A stretch of DNA of 64,000 nucleotides, taken from Mucilaginibacter gilvus. GTDB lineage: Bacteria; Bacteroidota; Bacteroidia; Sphingobacteriales; Sphingobacteriaceae. Made by a program: the position numbers and the translations under genes. How positions within the stretch are numbered: the first letter of the stretch is position 1; every line of letters starts with the position of its first letter. The notes below the pieces were generated by a model that ran no database searches, was not told where the DNA came from, and saw nothing but the letters and a program-made list of their open reading frames with translations. Positions 37,663-47,793 of the stretch are shown here, one piece after another. The stretch lies in the NCBI RefSeq assembly GCF_004054195.1, contig NZ_SBIW01000002.1:248001-312000 (forward strand). Reading direction: 5' to 3'.

Positions 37663-37695
37663 AAAATAGCTCTCCTTACTAAGGGGAGCTATTTT
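37663..37695. terminator. Bidirectional intrinsic terminator
   Basis: A 15-bp stem (37663-37677 with 37681-37695, one G-U pair) with a three-base loop and A/T flanks lies between the convergent TIG lipoprotein and 65-residue membrane protein genes. Confidence 0.85.
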
Positions 37696-37718
37696 ATTAT
37701 TAAGGAAGTTAGTAGCGG

Positions 37719-37916
37719 TTATTGCGGGGTAGGCGTAACACTGCCGGCCTGGAACATGTGGTTCCAGTACATATAAACTATAACGCCAACTACAATTATG
37801 GCTAACACGATAAGGCCTAATTTGCCTTTGCGCTTATCCTGGCGCATTACCCATACTAAAAAAGCGATAAGTGGCAATACGAAGATTGCCCAAAAAATAA
37901 GTGATGCTGCGGTCAT
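37719..37916 (-). CDS. Small two-helix membrane protein
   Basis: A 65-residue protein with two membrane helices (about residues 4-24 and 33-51) joined by a basic loop (R-Q-D-K-R-K-G-K), and a short polar tail. The loop would be cytoplasmic by the positive-inside rule. No family recognised. Start is ATG; the gene lies on the same strand as tsaD, about 70 bases downstream of it, with a repeat pair between. Confidence 0.65.
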   Translation of the reverse strand: MTAASLIFWAIFVLPLIAFLVWVMRQDKRKGKLGLIVLAIIVVGVIVYMYWNHMFQAGSVTPTPQ

Positions 37917-37920
37917 GTTG

Positions 37921-38022
37921 GCCCCCTACCCCCCTGAAGGGGAATAAAATTATTTGTAAAAGTATTAAATTAATTGATGCGTTATGCTATCCTGCTCCCC
38001 CTTCAGGGGGCTGGGGTGCAAA
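37921..38022. repeat. Second inverted pair of CCCCCTGAAGGGG elements
   Basis: CCCCCTGAAGGGG at 37930-37942 and the inverse CCCCCTTCAGGGGG at 37997-38010 face each other around about 55 bases. The right copy encodes the last residues of TsaD (P-Q-P-P-E-G-G-A-G). Same architecture as 5136-5227. Confidence 0.8.
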
Positions 38023-39018
38023 TGGCATTCTGGCCAGTGGTGCTACCTCCTGCCCTACAAATTCGCCTTTTAAGTATTTATAGTGCCCGGCAATGGCTAT
38101 CATAGCAGCATTATCGGTGCAGTATTCAAATTTTGGGATGAAGCAGTTCCAACCTTTATCGGCACAAAGGTTGGTGAGCGCTTCGCGCAAACCGGTGTTG
38201 GCCGATACGCCACCCGCCAAAGCGATATCTTTTATGCCGTACTCTTCCGCCGCGCGTTTTAGTTTATTCAGCAAAATGGTAGCTATCCTTTTTTCTACCG
38301 ACGCGCAAATATCCGCCAGGTTCTCTTCGATAAAGTTTGGATTTTTAGCAACGTTATCTCTAATAAAATACAGGATGGCAGTTTTTACCCCGCTAAAGCT
38401 AAAATTATAGCCATGGATCTGGGGCTCAGGAAATTTATAAGCGTCGGGGTTGCCGCTTCGGGCGTTTTTATCTATCAGCGGGCCGCCTGGATAGGGCAAG
38501 CCTAATATTTTGCTGGTTTTGTCCATTGCTTCACCGGCGGCATCATCCAGTGTTTGGCCAATGATCTCCATATCAAAGTGATCTTTCACCAGCACTATTT
38601 GTGTGTGCCCGCCCGATACGGTAAGGCATATGAAGGGAAACGTTGGCTTATGATCGCCAATAAAATGAGCTAAAATATGGGCCTGCATGTGGTTAATATC
38701 AATAAGGGGCAGGTTTTTAGCCAGCGCGAATGCCTTAGCAAACGACACGCCAACTAATAAAGAACCTAAAAGGCCGGGACCGCGTGTAAAAGCTACCGCA
38801 TCAATATCATTTTTGTTTACTTTTGCGTTTAATAAGGCTTGTTGTACAGCAGGGACAATGTTTTGCTGATGAACCCTCGAGGCAAGCTCGGGCACAACAC
38901 CTCCATAGGCTTCGTGTATGGTTTGGTTGGCAATAACATTGCTCAATATCTCACCATCTACACAAACCGATGCAGAGGTTTCATCACATGAAGATTCGAT
39001 TCCTAATATTACAGGCAC
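37987..39018 (-). CDS. tsaD: tRNA N6-adenosine threonylcarbamoyltransferase
   Basis: A 343-residue enzyme adding the threonylcarbamoyl group at A37 of tRNAs that read ANN codons. It begins with G-I-E-S-S-C-D-E-T and has the metal-binding H-M-Q-A-H segment and a later A-G-G-V-S-A-N motif, all typical. The start codon is GTG (complement of cac at 39016-39018), directly before P-V-I-L-G-I-E. The extreme C-terminus is encoded by a GC-rich repeat copy and therefore differs from the usual family end. Confidence 0.97.
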   Translation of the reverse strand: MPVILGIESSCDETSASVCVDGEILSNVIANQTIHEAYGGVVPELASRVHQQNIVPAVQQALLNAKVNKNDIDAVAFTRGPGLLGSLLVGVSFAKAFALAKNLPLIDINHMQAHILAHFIGDHKPTFPFICLTVSGGHTQIVLVKDHFDMEIIGQTLDDAAGEAMDKTSKILGLPYPGGPLIDKNARSGNPDAYKFPEPQIHGYNFSFSGVKTAILYFIRDNVAKNPNFIEENLADICASVEKRIATILLNKLKRAAEEYGIKDIALAGGVSANTGLREALTNLCADKGWNCFIPKFEYCTDNAAMIAIAGHYKYLKGEFVGQEVAPLARMPFAPQPPEGGAG

Positions 39019-39028
39019 TTTTAAGAAA

Positions 39029-39146
39029 TTATTGATTTAATGAATTAGCGAATTAGTGATTGATAAGCAAACTATTTGGGTGTATAAGCGTATAGCGATA
39101 GGGCTTATTCAATCATTCAGTAAATTGCTCATTCACTAATTAAATT
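39029..39146. repeat. AATTAGTGATTGA-type imperfect inverted repeat between tsaD and tamB
   Basis: Units such as AATTAGCGAATTAGTGATTGA (39042-39062 region) and the inverse TCAATCATTCAG...TTCACTAATT (39109-39142) flank about 45 bases. It resembles the simple dispersed repeats at 16295 and occupies most of the gap in which both genes must have their promoters. Confidence 0.45.
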
Positions 39147-39158
39147 AAACACAAAGTT

Positions 39159-42100
39159 ATTAAAAAACTACTCAAAATAGCGTTAGGCATTATATTGGTA
39201 CTGCTGTTGTTTGTCAGCATAGTGTTAATACTGTTCCAGTATAAGCCGGTGCAAACCTGGGCGGGAAAAAAAGCTACCGTTTATTTATCAAAAGAACTTA
39301 AAACTACGGTTGATATAAAAAGCCTGTACATTGTACCATTTAAATCGGTTGTGCTGGAGGGCTTGTATGTTTTGGATAAGCAGCAGGATACTTTATTAAG
39401 CACCCCGAAACTTGCGGTAGAACTTAGCGGGTTTTCCATTTTCAGCAGCATCAAAAAACGGGTTATCGATTTCAAGTCCATCCAGTTGGATAACGGCACT
39501 TTCTATCTCAAAAAGCAGAAAGACAGCACCACCAACCTTAAGTTTATTATAGATTATTTCAACTCTGGCGGCAGCGATACTACCAAAAAGCCATCGGCAA
39601 AACCATGGACGCTCAACTTTGATAAAATTGCGGTAAATAACTTCCATTTTAAGTATAAAAACAAGTTGCGTACCGCTGTAATAAGCGGTGTTAACTTCGA
39701 TGATCTCGACGTAAACCATTTCAGCATCGTAGTGCGCAATATGGACCTGAAGAACCACTTGTTTAAAGCCAATGTTACCGGGCTTACCCTGCAGGAACAA
39801 AGCGGCTTTAAGGTAAACAACTTTAACGCCAACACTACTATTGATACAACCCAGATACTGTTACAAAACCTGGATATCATCACCCCAAATTCCAAAGTGC
39901 GCAATTTCTTCAGGATGAACTTTAAATCGTTTAACGATTTTGACGATTTTGAAAACAAGGTGCGTATGGATGCCGATATTAAATCATCGCACCTGTCATC
40001 AAAAGATGTGGCTTATTTCACATCCTCGCTGGGTAAAATAAACTTTGAACTGGGTGTAGATGGCCGCATCCGTGGCATGGTGAACAACCTGAAAGCTAAA
40101 AACCTTACCGTAACCGCGGCGCAAGCTACTTTTATAAAAGGCGACTTTAACCTTACCGGCCTGCCCGATTGGGAGAACACCTTCCTCGCATTAAAATTTG
40201 AGCAGGTGGCCACTAACAAAAAAGATCTGGATTACCTGTACAAACACTTTACCGGCAAACCAACAGCTAAACTGCCCGCTATAGTAGGCAAGTTTGGTAA
40301 CGTTAATTTCAGCGGCAGGTTTACCGGTTTGCAAAATGATTTTGTGGCGTTCGGCACGTTTAAAACCAAGCTGGGCCGATTCGATCCGGACATCAACCTT
40401 AAAATAAACAAAAAGGGTGTACCAAGTTACAGCGGTAAACTCACAACAACCAATTTCGACCTAGGCACTCTACTGGATGATAAAACCCTGGGGCGTACCA
40501 CCCTATCGGGCAATTTAAGCGGCAGCGGCGACGACTTGAAAACACTTGCCGTTAAAGGCAACGCGAACATTAAGTACATCGGCTTTAAAGGTTATAATTA
40601 CAACAACGTGGTAACCAGCGGTACCTTTATAAAAAAGGTAGCGGCAGGTAAACTGTCTATCAACGATAAAAATATAAAACTCAATATAGCGGGTAGCGTA
40701 AACCTCAATCCAACACTCCCCATTTTTGATTTCACCGGCAATGTGGATAATGCCCGCCTGCGCGAGCTAAAATTCATAAAGGATACTGTTACTGTTACCA
40801 CGCAAATGAACACCAATTTTTCGGGCAATAACCTGGAGAATTTGGATGGGCACATCCTGCTTACCTGTATCAGGGTAACAGATCCGCACCAAAGCTATAT
40901 AGTAGATACTGTAGCCATAAACGCAGACGGCAAAGGTGATGCGCGCACCATTTCACTGCACTCTGATGTTGCCGATGGCAGTATTAAAGGCAGCTTTAAC
41001 CTGGCCACCCTACCGTCTTATTTTAAAACAATTGCCAAGAAGTATATCCCTTCGTTAAAAACAGAAATTTCTGCCCCAAAACCACAGAATTTTGATTTTA
41101 ACCTGACCTTAAAAAACCTCGACCCGGTGCTGGCCATCTTCCGGCCCGACCTGAAAATACCCGATCAGGGCACATTTGTAGGCAAGTTCAACTCCTACGA
41201 TAAAACTGCGACGCTGAGCGGGTTTATAAAAACTATTAAGCTTGGCAAAATTGTTTTTCACGATTTCATTATCGATGAAAGCACCAGTGATGATATGCTG
41301 AGCTTAAACGCATCCTTAAACCGGATAGACCTTACCGACAGCTTGTATATCAAGAACATCAACATAGCCAACTTCCTAAAAAACGATAGCCTTAACTTTA
41401 ACGTTAAGCTTTCTGATAAAGACGCGACCAACCAGTTAGACCTTTACGGATTGGTTGAGTTTGGGCGCGATACAACCGCTAAGCTTAAACTGCTGCCATC
41501 AGACGTGGTGCTTGAACACCAGAAATGGAAGATACAGGATCAGGTACGCATCCGCCTGCTTGATGGCAAAACACAGGTATCGGGCTTCGAGCTTTCCAAT
41601 GGCGCGCAAAAAGTAAAAATAAACGGCTTTATATCTGATAACCCGGCCGACGAATTGAAGGTTACCTTCCAAAAATTCAGCATGGCAACGCTTAACCAGC
41701 TTACCAAGTCATCAGGCGTGTTGTTAAAAGGCGCGCTTAATGGCGATGTAGTTTTTACCTCGGTTATTAAAAAGCCGGGCGTTGATGCCAATTTAACCAT
41801 CGATTCGTTAACGATGAATAAAACGCTGATAGGCGACGTGAAGATCAAATCGAAACTGGATAACCAGCGCGAGCAGGCCGATGTGAAAATAAACATTACT
41901 CACCAGGGCTTGGAAACCCTGAACCTTGCAGGCGTTTACACTTTAGGGCACGACGCCGGGGATAACCTGGATTTTGATGTAAAGATGGACCATACCGAAG
42001 CTATTATTTTCGAGCCATTTGTAAAAGGCCTGGTTTCTGACCTCAAAGGAACAGTGTCTGCCAACCTCAAGCTCTCCGGTTCGCCATCTAACCCCCAATT

Positions 42101-43676
42101 AAACGGCGACCTTACCTTAAATAATACCGGCGTTACCGTTGATTACCTTAAAACCGCTTATACTGTTACGCATAAACTAAGCGTAAATAACAGCGTTATA
42201 GGCATAGATAACATGGTGTTGAAGGATTTTAGAGGAGGCACCGGAACAGCCAATGGTAAGGTTGACCTGACCAATATTAAGAACCCGTACATCGACATTA
42301 CGCTGGAAGCCAAAAATCTGCTGGCGCTAAACTCTACTTTTAAAGATAACCACCTGTACTACGGCACCGCTTACGGTACCGGTACCTTTAAGTTTAATGG
42401 CCCGGTTGATAATATGAAGATAGATATTACAGCAAGCACCGAGGCCGGTACCATATTTAATATCCCGCTTAATACCTCATCCACCGCTGCGGATTACGAT
42501 TTTATAAAATTTGTTGACCATAACGACACTACAAGAAAAGTTGATACCAAGGTAAATGCCTTTAACGGCGTTACCCTAAACTTTGACTTAACCATTGACG
42601 AAAAAACCATCGTACGCATTAGTACAGACTACGGCGTATTAGAGGGTACTGGCCAGGCTCGCAACCTCAAACTGAATATAAACAGCCTGGGCGATTTTGA
42701 GATGTTTGGTGATTTTCTGATCACGTCGGGGAAATTTGAGTTTACCGCCAAAGATTTCATCAGTAAAAACTTTGTAGTAAGCCAGGGCGGTACTATTCGC
42801 TGGACGGGCAACCCATCTAACGCAGAGATCAATTTAAAGGCCCTGTACGAGGTGCGGACCGATATAGCGCCGCTATATAACGCCGCGGGTTTAACATCGC
42901 CCTATGGCCCCAAACAGGTGCTGGTACAGGCGGAATTACTGATTACCAAGTCGCTGATACAGCCTAATATCGATTTTAACTTTACCTTCCCTGTAGACCC
43001 ATCTATTAAAGATGACCTAAGTACCTACCTGGCAGATAATAACAACCGCAGCCAGCAGGCGCTAAGCATCATTGTGCGCCGTAACTTTGCATCGGGTACG
43101 GGCAGTAATATCACCAACCAGGTGGTTGGCACCGCTACCGCAGCGGTAAGCGAGTTTGCATTTAATAAGCTGAACAGCTTTATCTCACAATCCAACATCA
43201 AAAACTTCGACTTAAACATCCGTTCGCTTAACGATGCAAGCCTTGGTTTCAGGTTTTTGAACGACCGCTTGCTATTAAACGGAAGTTTTTACTCCAATAC
43301 GGGTACCAGCGATATTTTTAACAGCAACAGCAGTTTATTCAATGCCGATTTCAAGTCGCTTAACAAGGATTTTGAAATTCAGTACTTGATTCGTAAAGAC
43401 GGTAACTTAAGGGGTAGATACTCCTACCGTGCGTTAAACAGCACCACGCTAAACTCTATAAACGATCAGTTGGGAGTGCAATATGTGAATGGTATTGGCT
43501 TGGTTTACCAGCGCGATTTCGATACGTTCGGTGAGTTTTTACGCAACATTTTCAGGCAAAGCAGGCGCGATAGAGCGCCAACAACACCGCTGCCTGTACC
43601 GGCCACTACGATAGCGCCACCGGTAACCAACAGCGCCCCGGACGATAACGATTCAGAAGACAATTTAGACGATTAG
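39159..43676 (+). CDS. TamB-like translocation/assembly protein (DUF490)
   Basis: About 1505 residues. One N-terminal membrane anchor is followed by a very long array of beta strands (AsmA/TamB-like hydrophobic groove) and the C-terminal TamB domain (about 1050-1450), ending in an acidic tail. Such proteins span the periplasm and are involved in outer-membrane protein or phospholipid transport. No ATG, GTG or TTG exists before the anchor: the frame from the stop at 39141 gives [11 protein letters not shown] only if translation begins at the ATT at 39159; the alternative TTG at 39195 would cut the anchor. The stop overlaps the convergent ribBA stop by four bases. Confidence 0.88.
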   Translation: MKKLLKIALGIILVLLLFVSIVLILFQYKPVQTWAGKKATVYLSKELKTTVDIKSLYIVPFKSVVLEGLYVLDKQQDTLLSTPKLAVELSGFSIFSSIKKRVIDFKSIQLDNGTFYLKKQKDSTTNLKFIIDYFNSGGSDTTKKPSAKPWTLNFDKIAVNNFHFKYKNKLRTAVISGVNFDDLDVNHFSIVVRNMDLKNHLFKANVTGLTLQEQSGFKVNNFNANTTIDTTQILLQNLDIITPNSKVRNFFRMNFKSFNDFDDFENKVRMDADIKSSHLSSKDVAYFTSSLGKINFELGVDGRIRGMVNNLKAKNLTVTAAQATFIKGDFNLTGLPDWENTFLALKFEQVATNKKDLDYLYKHFTGKPTAKLPAIVGKFGNVNFSGRFTGLQNDFVAFGTFKTKLGRFDPDINLKINKKGVPSYSGKLTTTNFDLGTLLDDKTLGRTTLSGNLSGSGDDLKTLAVKGNANIKYIGFKGYNYNNVVTSGTFIKKVAAGKLSINDKNIKLNIAGSVNLNPTLPIFDFTGNVDNARLRELKFIKDTVTVTTQMNTNFSGNNLENLDGHILLTCIRVTDPHQSYIVDTVAINADGKGDARTISLHSDVADGSIKGSFNLATLPSYFKTIAKKYIPSLKTEISAPKPQNFDFNLTLKNLDPVLAIFRPDLKIPDQGTFVGKFNSYDKTATLSGFIKTIKLGKIVFHDFIIDESTSDDMLSLNASLNRIDLTDSLYIKNINIANFLKNDSLNFNVKLSDKDATNQLDLYGLVEFGRDTTAKLKLLPSDVVLEHQKWKIQDQVRIRLLDGKTQVSGFELSNGAQKVKINGFISDNPADELKVTFQKFSMATLNQLTKSSGVLLKGALNGDVVFTSVIKKPGVDANLTIDSLTMNKTLIGDVKIKSKLDNQREQADVKINITHQGLETLNLAGVYTLGHDAGDNLDFDVKMDHTEAIIFEPFVKGLVSDLKGTVSANLKLSGSPSNPQLNGDLTLNNTGVTVDYLKTAYTVTHKLSVNNSVIGIDNMVLKDFRGGTGTANGKVDLTNIKNPYIDITLEAKNLLALNSTFKDNHLYYGTAYGTGTFKFNGPVDNMKIDITASTEAGTIFNIPLNTSSTAADYDFIKFVDHNDTTRKVDTKVNAFNGVTLNFDLTIDEKTIVRISTDYGVLEGTGQARNLKLNINSLGDFEMFGDFLITSGKFEFTAKDFISKNFVVSQGGTIRWTGNPSNAEINLKALYEVRTDIAPLYNAAGLTSPYGPKQVLVQAELLITKSLIQPNIDFNFTFPVDPSIKDDLSTYLADNNNRSQQALSIIVRRNFASGTGSNITNQVVGTATAAVSEFAFNKLNSFISQSNIKNFDLNIRSLNDASLGFRFLNDRLLLNGSFYSNTGTSDIFNSNSSLFNADFKSLNKDFEIQYLIRKDGNLRGRYSYRALNSTTLNSINDQLGVQYVNGIGLVYQRDFDTFGEFLRNIFRQSRRDRAPTTPLPVPATTIAPPVTNSAPDDNDSEDNLDD

Positions 43677-44878
43677 TGTTCGCGCATAATTGCGTGATCC
43701 ATCTTATCGCGCTTGGTTTTCAAATATGCCTCGTTATGCGGGTTTGATGCGATCTCTATCGGCAGGTTTTCAACCACCTCTAAACCGTAACCTATTAGCC
43801 CGGCCCGTTTTTTAGGGTTGTTGGTAAGCAAGCGCATTTTTGAGATGCCCAGGCTACGCAGTATCTGCGCGCCAATACCATAGTCGCGCTGGTCCATCCC
43901 AAAGCCAAGCTTAATGTTAGCCTCAACGGTATCAAGCCCGTTTTCCTGCAGGTGATAAGCCTTAAGTTTGTTTACCAGCCCAATGCCGCGGCCTTCCTGG
44001 TTCATATAAACAATAACGCCTTTACCCTCTTTGCTGATGATCTCCATCGCTTTGTGTAATTGCGGGCCGCAATCGCAGCGGCAAGAGCCAAAAATATCAC
44101 CGGTAACGCATGAGCTATGTACACGCACCAAAACAGGTTCGTTTATGTCCCATTCGCCTTTTACAAGCGCTAAATGGTTTTCGCCGGTATCCAGCTGGGT
44201 GTAAGCGATCATATCAAAATCGCCCCATTGCGTAGGCATCTTTACAGAAACCTCTTTACGCACCAGCGATTCGGTATTTAAGCGATACGCTATCAAATCT
44301 TTAATAGATACGATAACCATGTCAAATTCTTTCGCCATTACCAATAACTCCGGCAGGCGGGCCATATCGCCATCCTCCTTCATTATCTCGCAGATAACGC
44401 CGGCAGGCTCAAAACCCGCTAAAACAGAAAGATCGATAGCGGCTTCGGTATGTCCCGAACGGCGCAATACGCCGCCGTCTTTGGCTATCAACGGGAAAAT
44501 ATGTCCCGGGCGACCTAAGTCCGCGGGTTTTATAGTAGGATCAATTAAAGCAAGTGTTGTTTTAGAACGATCTGTAGCGGATATGCCGGTTGTACAACCG
44601 TGCCCCAACAGATCTACCGATACGGTAAAGTTTGTTTCGTGCGAGGTAGTATTATGGCTCACCATCGGCTCCAATTCCAGTTCGCGGGCGCGCTGTACGG
44701 TGATGGGGGCGCAAACCAATCCACGTCCGTAGCGTACCATAAAATTAATGGTCTCGGGCGTTGCATTGCGGGCGGCGGTTAAAAAATCGCCTTCGTTCTC
44801 ACGGTCTTCATCATCAACCACAATAATGGTTTTCCCAGCTTTTATAGCTTCTATTGCTTCCGGTATGGTGTTCAGCAT
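43673..44878 (-). CDS. ribBA: Bifunctional DHBP synthase / GTP cyclohydrolase II
   Basis: A 401-residue riboflavin biosynthesis enzyme. Residues about 1-200 form 3,4-dihydroxy-2-butanone 4-phosphate synthase ([10 protein letters not shown] near residue 22, with metal and active-site acids). Residues about 205-400 form GTP cyclohydrolase II, with the zinc-binding set [17 protein letters not shown] and G-R-G-I-G-L. A -7 element is at 44935-44942; the leader is about 50 bases, too short for an FMN riboswitch, and none is seen. Confidence 0.97.
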   Translation of the reverse strand: MLNTIPEAIEAIKAGKTIIVVDDEDRENEGDFLTAARNATPETINFMVRYGRGLVCAPITVQRARELELEPMVSHNTTSHETNFTVSVDLLGHGCTTGISATDRSKTTLALIDPTIKPADLGRPGHIFPLIAKDGGVLRRSGHTEAAIDLSVLAGFEPAGVICEIMKEDGDMARLPELLVMAKEFDMVIVSIKDLIAYRLNTESLVRKEVSVKMPTQWGDFDMIAYTQLDTGENHLALVKGEWDINEPVLVRVHSSCVTGDIFGSCRCDCGPQLHKAMEIISKEGKGVIVYMNQEGRGIGLVNKLKAYHLQENGLDTVEANIKLGFGMDQRDYGIGAQILRSLGISKMRLLTNNPKKRAGLIGYGLEVVENLPIEIASNPHNEAYLKTKRDKMDHAIMREH

Positions 44879-44934
44879 TGTATCTGTATTTCGTGAGCCT
44901 TTATTTAATTAAAAACAGGAGGTAAAAGGCACAG

Positions 44935-44942
44935 CAAATTTA
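44935..44942 (-). promoter_or_regulatory. -7 element of the ribBA promoter
   Basis: TAAATTTG on the minus strand, a perfect TAnnTTTG about 57 bases before the ribBA ATG. No TTTG at the expected -33 distance. Confidence 0.4.
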
Positions 44943-44980
44943 AATGATAATTAAATGAATAAGGTCTCCATTTTGTAAAA

Positions 44981-46411
44981 CTATGCAGGCGTATTTGCCT
45001 TGCTAAATCGCATCCGGAGACGTTTGAAGTAACGCTTGTAAATATCCATATCAAACAAAGCGGAGTCGGTAGCGGCCTTATAGCTAAGAAAGATACCAAT
45101 TGGCAACAGTATGGCGATAGCAACCCAAGACCCTATAATTGGCGATAGATCGCCCTCCTTGGCAGATTTCTCGCCAATAGTGCCAATGATGTAATAAATA
45201 AGAAAGAAAATAACCGATATAACAACTGGCAGCCCCAAACCACCCTTGCGTATAATAGCCCCGAGCGGTGCGCCGATTAAAAAAAACACAATACAGGCCG
45301 CGCCAAGATTAAATTTTTTGTGGTACTCCAAAATATACCTGCGGATGCTTTTGGTTGCATCTTTATAGTTATCTGTGCGGTTACGAATCATATCCTGCAC
45401 CTGGCGCACCTCGCTTGCCGCATTGTTGTAGGCGTTCAACTGGTCGTTTACGCCGTGTAGCAGCACGCTATCGGCCCGTATAACCTTTTTAACCGAGGCC
45501 GACTTGGCCGGTACCGAAAAATATTTGATGTAGGGTTTTATCAGGGTATAATTGGTATTTACAGTACTATCCACATTGCGGTTAGCCGAATCTACATAGT
45601 GCTGTATCTGCTTCAGATTCATCATCATGGATGCACTCCTGAACTCATTCTCATTGGTGCGTGTCATTTTAAAACCCGACAGCGGAAACCGCTGCTCTGT
45701 TTCCCCAAACCTGAACCGGGTAAGTTTCTGCCGCTGAAAGTAGTTGTTGTCACTGGGATCTTCCTGGTAGCGCACACCATCCTTAAGCTTCAAAATAAGA
45801 TAAAGGTCATCTTTGCTTCGGTACATCAGCCCAGATTTGGCAAACGTTATGCTTTGGTTTATTTCCAGCGCCTCCCTTTTATAGATCATGATGCCGTACA
45901 AGGTTTGGCCATCAGGGTCCTTGCTTTTTACGCGGATAGAATAACCATCAAAGCGGTTGGTAAAAACATTTTCGGGCAACAGATCGGCCGATTTTTGTTT
46001 ACGGGCATCGTACAACAAAGAATAGTATTTAAGATTTGCCCGTGGCAGCATCCAGTCGGAAAACGCAAAGGCGCCAATGCTTAAAACAACCACAACAACC
46101 ATCATGGGGTACATTGCGCGGCGCAACGATATACCGGCAGATTTAATAGCCACCAGTTCGTAGTTTTCGCCAAGGCTGCCATAGGTCATGATAGAAGAAA
46201 GGAGCACCGAAAGCGGCAGCGCCATTGCTACGTTGGTTGCCGAGTTATACATCATCAGCTCTAAAATAACATACCACTGAAAGCCTTTACCAATGAGGTC
46301 ATCAATGTATTTAAACAAAAACAACATCAGCAGCACAAACATTACAATAAATAAGGTTACAATAAATGGCCTTATAAATGATTTGAGCAGTAAGAGATGT
46401 ATTTTTTTCAT
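44981..46411 (-). CDS. LptF/LptG-family lipopolysaccharide export permease
   Basis: A 476-residue inner-membrane protein: three membrane helices in the first 120 residues, a large periplasmic beta domain (about 125-330) and three more helices in the C-terminal 140 residues (I-V-F-F-L-I-G-A-P-L-G-A-I-I-R-K-G-G region). This is the LptF/LptG layout, which extracts LPS from the inner membrane for the Lpt bridge. F and G cannot be told apart safely here. The second permease and LptB are not in the window. Confidence 0.9.
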   Translation of the reverse strand: MKKIHLLLLKSFIRPFIVTLFIVMFVLLMLFLFKYIDDLIGKGFQWYVILELMMYNSATNVAMALPLSVLLSSIMTYGSLGENYELVAIKSAGISLRRAMYPMMVVVVVLSIGAFAFSDWMLPRANLKYYSLLYDARKQKSADLLPENVFTNRFDGYSIRVKSKDPDGQTLYGIMIYKREALEINQSITFAKSGLMYRSKDDLYLILKLKDGVRYQEDPSDNNYFQRQKLTRFRFGETEQRFPLSGFKMTRTNENEFRSASMMMNLKQIQHYVDSANRNVDSTVNTNYTLIKPYIKYFSVPAKSASVKKVIRADSVLLHGVNDQLNAYNNAASEVRQVQDMIRNRTDNYKDATKSIRRYILEYHKKFNLGAACIVFFLIGAPLGAIIRKGGLGLPVVISVIFFLIYYIIGTIGEKSAKEGDLSPIIGSWVAIAILLPIGIFLSYKAATDSALFDMDIYKRYFKRLRMRFSKANTPA

Positions 46412-46510
46412 CGTGACGAATCCGGCAGTACAACAACTGCATAATGCATAACTGTAATTACCAATGCATATTGTAATTAAGCGCGCAAAAATACAGAAAT
46501 TAAAATTCGT

Positions 46511-46891
46511 TTACGCGCCAAGCACGCTAATGAGGTAGTCTATCTGGTTATCCCAAATTTGTTTTCGCTCGGTAATGGTCTCCTCCGTAGCAAAATCAGT
46601 AATGCTCAAAGCAACGTCGTTGGTAAGCTCATCCTGAATGATTTCCATCTCAAAATACGCCTGCGGCTCGTCGTCCAGCCATTTAAAACGCACCAGTTTG
46701 TTCTCTTTTATGGCTACAAGCTTTGCATTTTGTTTCTCGCCATCCCAGGTAAAGGTGTAAATCTGATCACGCACACTTACATCATCAGCAAACCACTGCG
46801 TTAAGCCATTGGCCTCATTTAGAAAAGTATACAGTATCCTTGGGGAGGATTTTATCTCGTACTCTATGTTGAATTTCTTCTTCTCGGACAT
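46511..46891 (-). CDS. START-like domain protein
   Basis: About 126 residues from M-S-E-K-K-K-F-N-I (ATG at 46891; the frame opens seven codons earlier). The sequence is a small helix-grip fold: F-N-I-E-Y-E-I-K-S-S-P, then L-Y-T-F-L, L-T-Q-W-F-A-D-D-V and a C-terminal helix W-D-N-Q-I-D-Y-L-I-S-V-L. It belongs to the START/AHSA1-like superfamily found widely in Bacteroidota. A lipid or hydrophobic ligand is likely but unknown. It is upstream of the LptF/G gene on the same strand. Confidence 0.8.
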   Translation of the reverse strand: MSEKKKFNIEYEIKSSPRILYTFLNEANGLTQWFADDVSVRDQIYTFTWDGEKQNAKLVAIKENKLVRFKWLDDEPQAYFEMEIIQDELTNDVALSITDFATEETITERKQIWDNQIDYLISVLGA

Positions 46892-46962
46892 GTGCAGTTT
46901 AATCGTTAGCAACCCTTAGGATGTAAATGTTAACATTTTTTCTAAAGAAAACGAATTTCTGC

Positions 46963-46970
46963 TATATTTG
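46963..46970 (+). promoter_or_regulatory. -7 element of the tRNA-Met promoter
   Basis: TATATTTG is a perfect TAnnTTTG about 78 bases before the tRNA. The -33 region is AT-rich without a clear TTTG. Confidence 0.45.
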
Positions 46971-47047
46971 CAAACCTTTTTCAGGAACCATCAAAATATA
47001 TACTGAAAGAGTTGCTCTCTTATTTGGAGCATTAAAACAACAAACCC

Positions 47048-47121
47048 GGCGGGGTAGCTCAGATGGTTAGAGCGTAGGATTCATAACCCTAAGGTCGGCA
47101 GTTCGATCCTGCTCCCCGCTA
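47048..47121 (+). tRNA. tRNA-Met (anticodon CAT)
   Basis: A complete cloverleaf of 74 bases: acceptor GGCGGGG pairs with CCCCGCT (one G-U at the end), D-arm GCTC/GAGC, anticodon loop TTCATAA with CAT at 47082-47084, T-arm GGCAG/CTGCT with loop TTCGATC, discriminator A. CCA is not encoded. The acceptor is fully paired, so it is an elongator type rather than the initiator; a lysidine-modified tRNA-Ile with the same anticodon cannot be fully excluded. The anticodon stem has one A-C mismatch next to the loop. Confidence 0.92.
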
Positions 47122-47447
47122 CTGGCAGAAGGCCACTCGAAAGAGTGGCCTTTCTTGCTATCTCAAAGCGCTTTTTTATCGCTGAACATGACCTAATGAA
47201 GTATTCTTTAAAAATTGCCCCTGCCCGGAATTACGCAGTCACGTGACTTCAAAGCTGGCGGCGGGTATATATAACCAAGCTATGCTTATATAGCATACGT
47301 GTGAATACATGGCCATCGAAACAATTAATCGATCCATTATCGATGTCTGAGTCTTTTCTGCATACTGCATAACTCCGTTTATGTAATAATTTATTTTTAC
47401 TGCCTACAGCTGCTTAGTTTAGTGTGTACGACTTTCAAAAGCAACGG
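47122..47447. other. 326-base region after the tRNA, with two palindromes
   Basis: Holds the tRNA terminator, a perfect 10-base palindrome GTCACGTGAC (47238-47247) and a hairpin TATGCT-tatat-AGCATA (47281-47297). These lie upstream of the LytTR gene and could be operator sites, but nothing links them to a regulator. No gene seen. Confidence 0.4.
47129..47155 (+). terminator. Intrinsic terminator after tRNA-Met
   Basis: A 10-bp stem (AAGGCCACTC at 47129-47138 with GAGTGGCCTT at 47143-47152), GAAA tetraloop, then TTTC. Confidence 0.8.
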
Positions 47448-47777
47448 ATGTTAACCACGAATGGAAGGATGATTATCAACAATGCAGATATGGTGCATAT
47501 TTTAGCGCCAGATCAAATATTGTATTGCCAGGCCGATAATTGCTATACAAAAATCATTTCGGTAAACAACCCGGTGTATATCCTGTCAAAAACATTAAAA
47601 TGCGTTGAAAAGGAGATGAATGATTTTGGTTTCATCCGGGTGAACCAATCGTACCTGGTGAACAGGTTGTACATCAAAAACATTAACCGGCGGAAGAAGC
47701 TCATCCAACTGCTGGCCAACGAACTGATCCCTTACACCATTTCTACCAAAAAGCTGGTGGCACTGCTGCTCACCTAA
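47448..47777 (+). CDS. Stand-alone LytTR DNA-binding regulator
   Basis: About 109 residues from the ATG at 47448 (a GTG at 47424 is possible). Nearly the whole protein is a LytTR domain: I-L-Y-C-Q-A-D-N-C-Y-T-K-I, L-S-K-T-L-K, F-I-R-V-N-Q-S-Y-L-V-N and a C-terminal P-Y-T-I-S-T-K-K-L. There is no receiver or membrane domain, so its activity must be set by level or by another protein. It lies 16 bases before the outer-membrane receptor gene and probably controls it. Confidence 0.88.
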   Translation: MLTTNGRMIINNADMVHILAPDQILYCQADNCYTKIISVNNPVYILSKTLKCVEKEMNDFGFIRVNQSYLVNRLYIKNINRRKKLIQLLANELIPYTISTKKLVALLLT

Positions 47778-47793
47778 TTTAATCTCTGCGCTT

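Noticed and set aside
44879..44980. FMN riboswitch before ribBA
   Set aside because: The leader is too short and none of the conserved RFN-element blocks is visible.
45599..46084. 161-codon ORF antisense to the LptF/G gene
   Set aside because: Shadow frame over a well-supported membrane protein gene.
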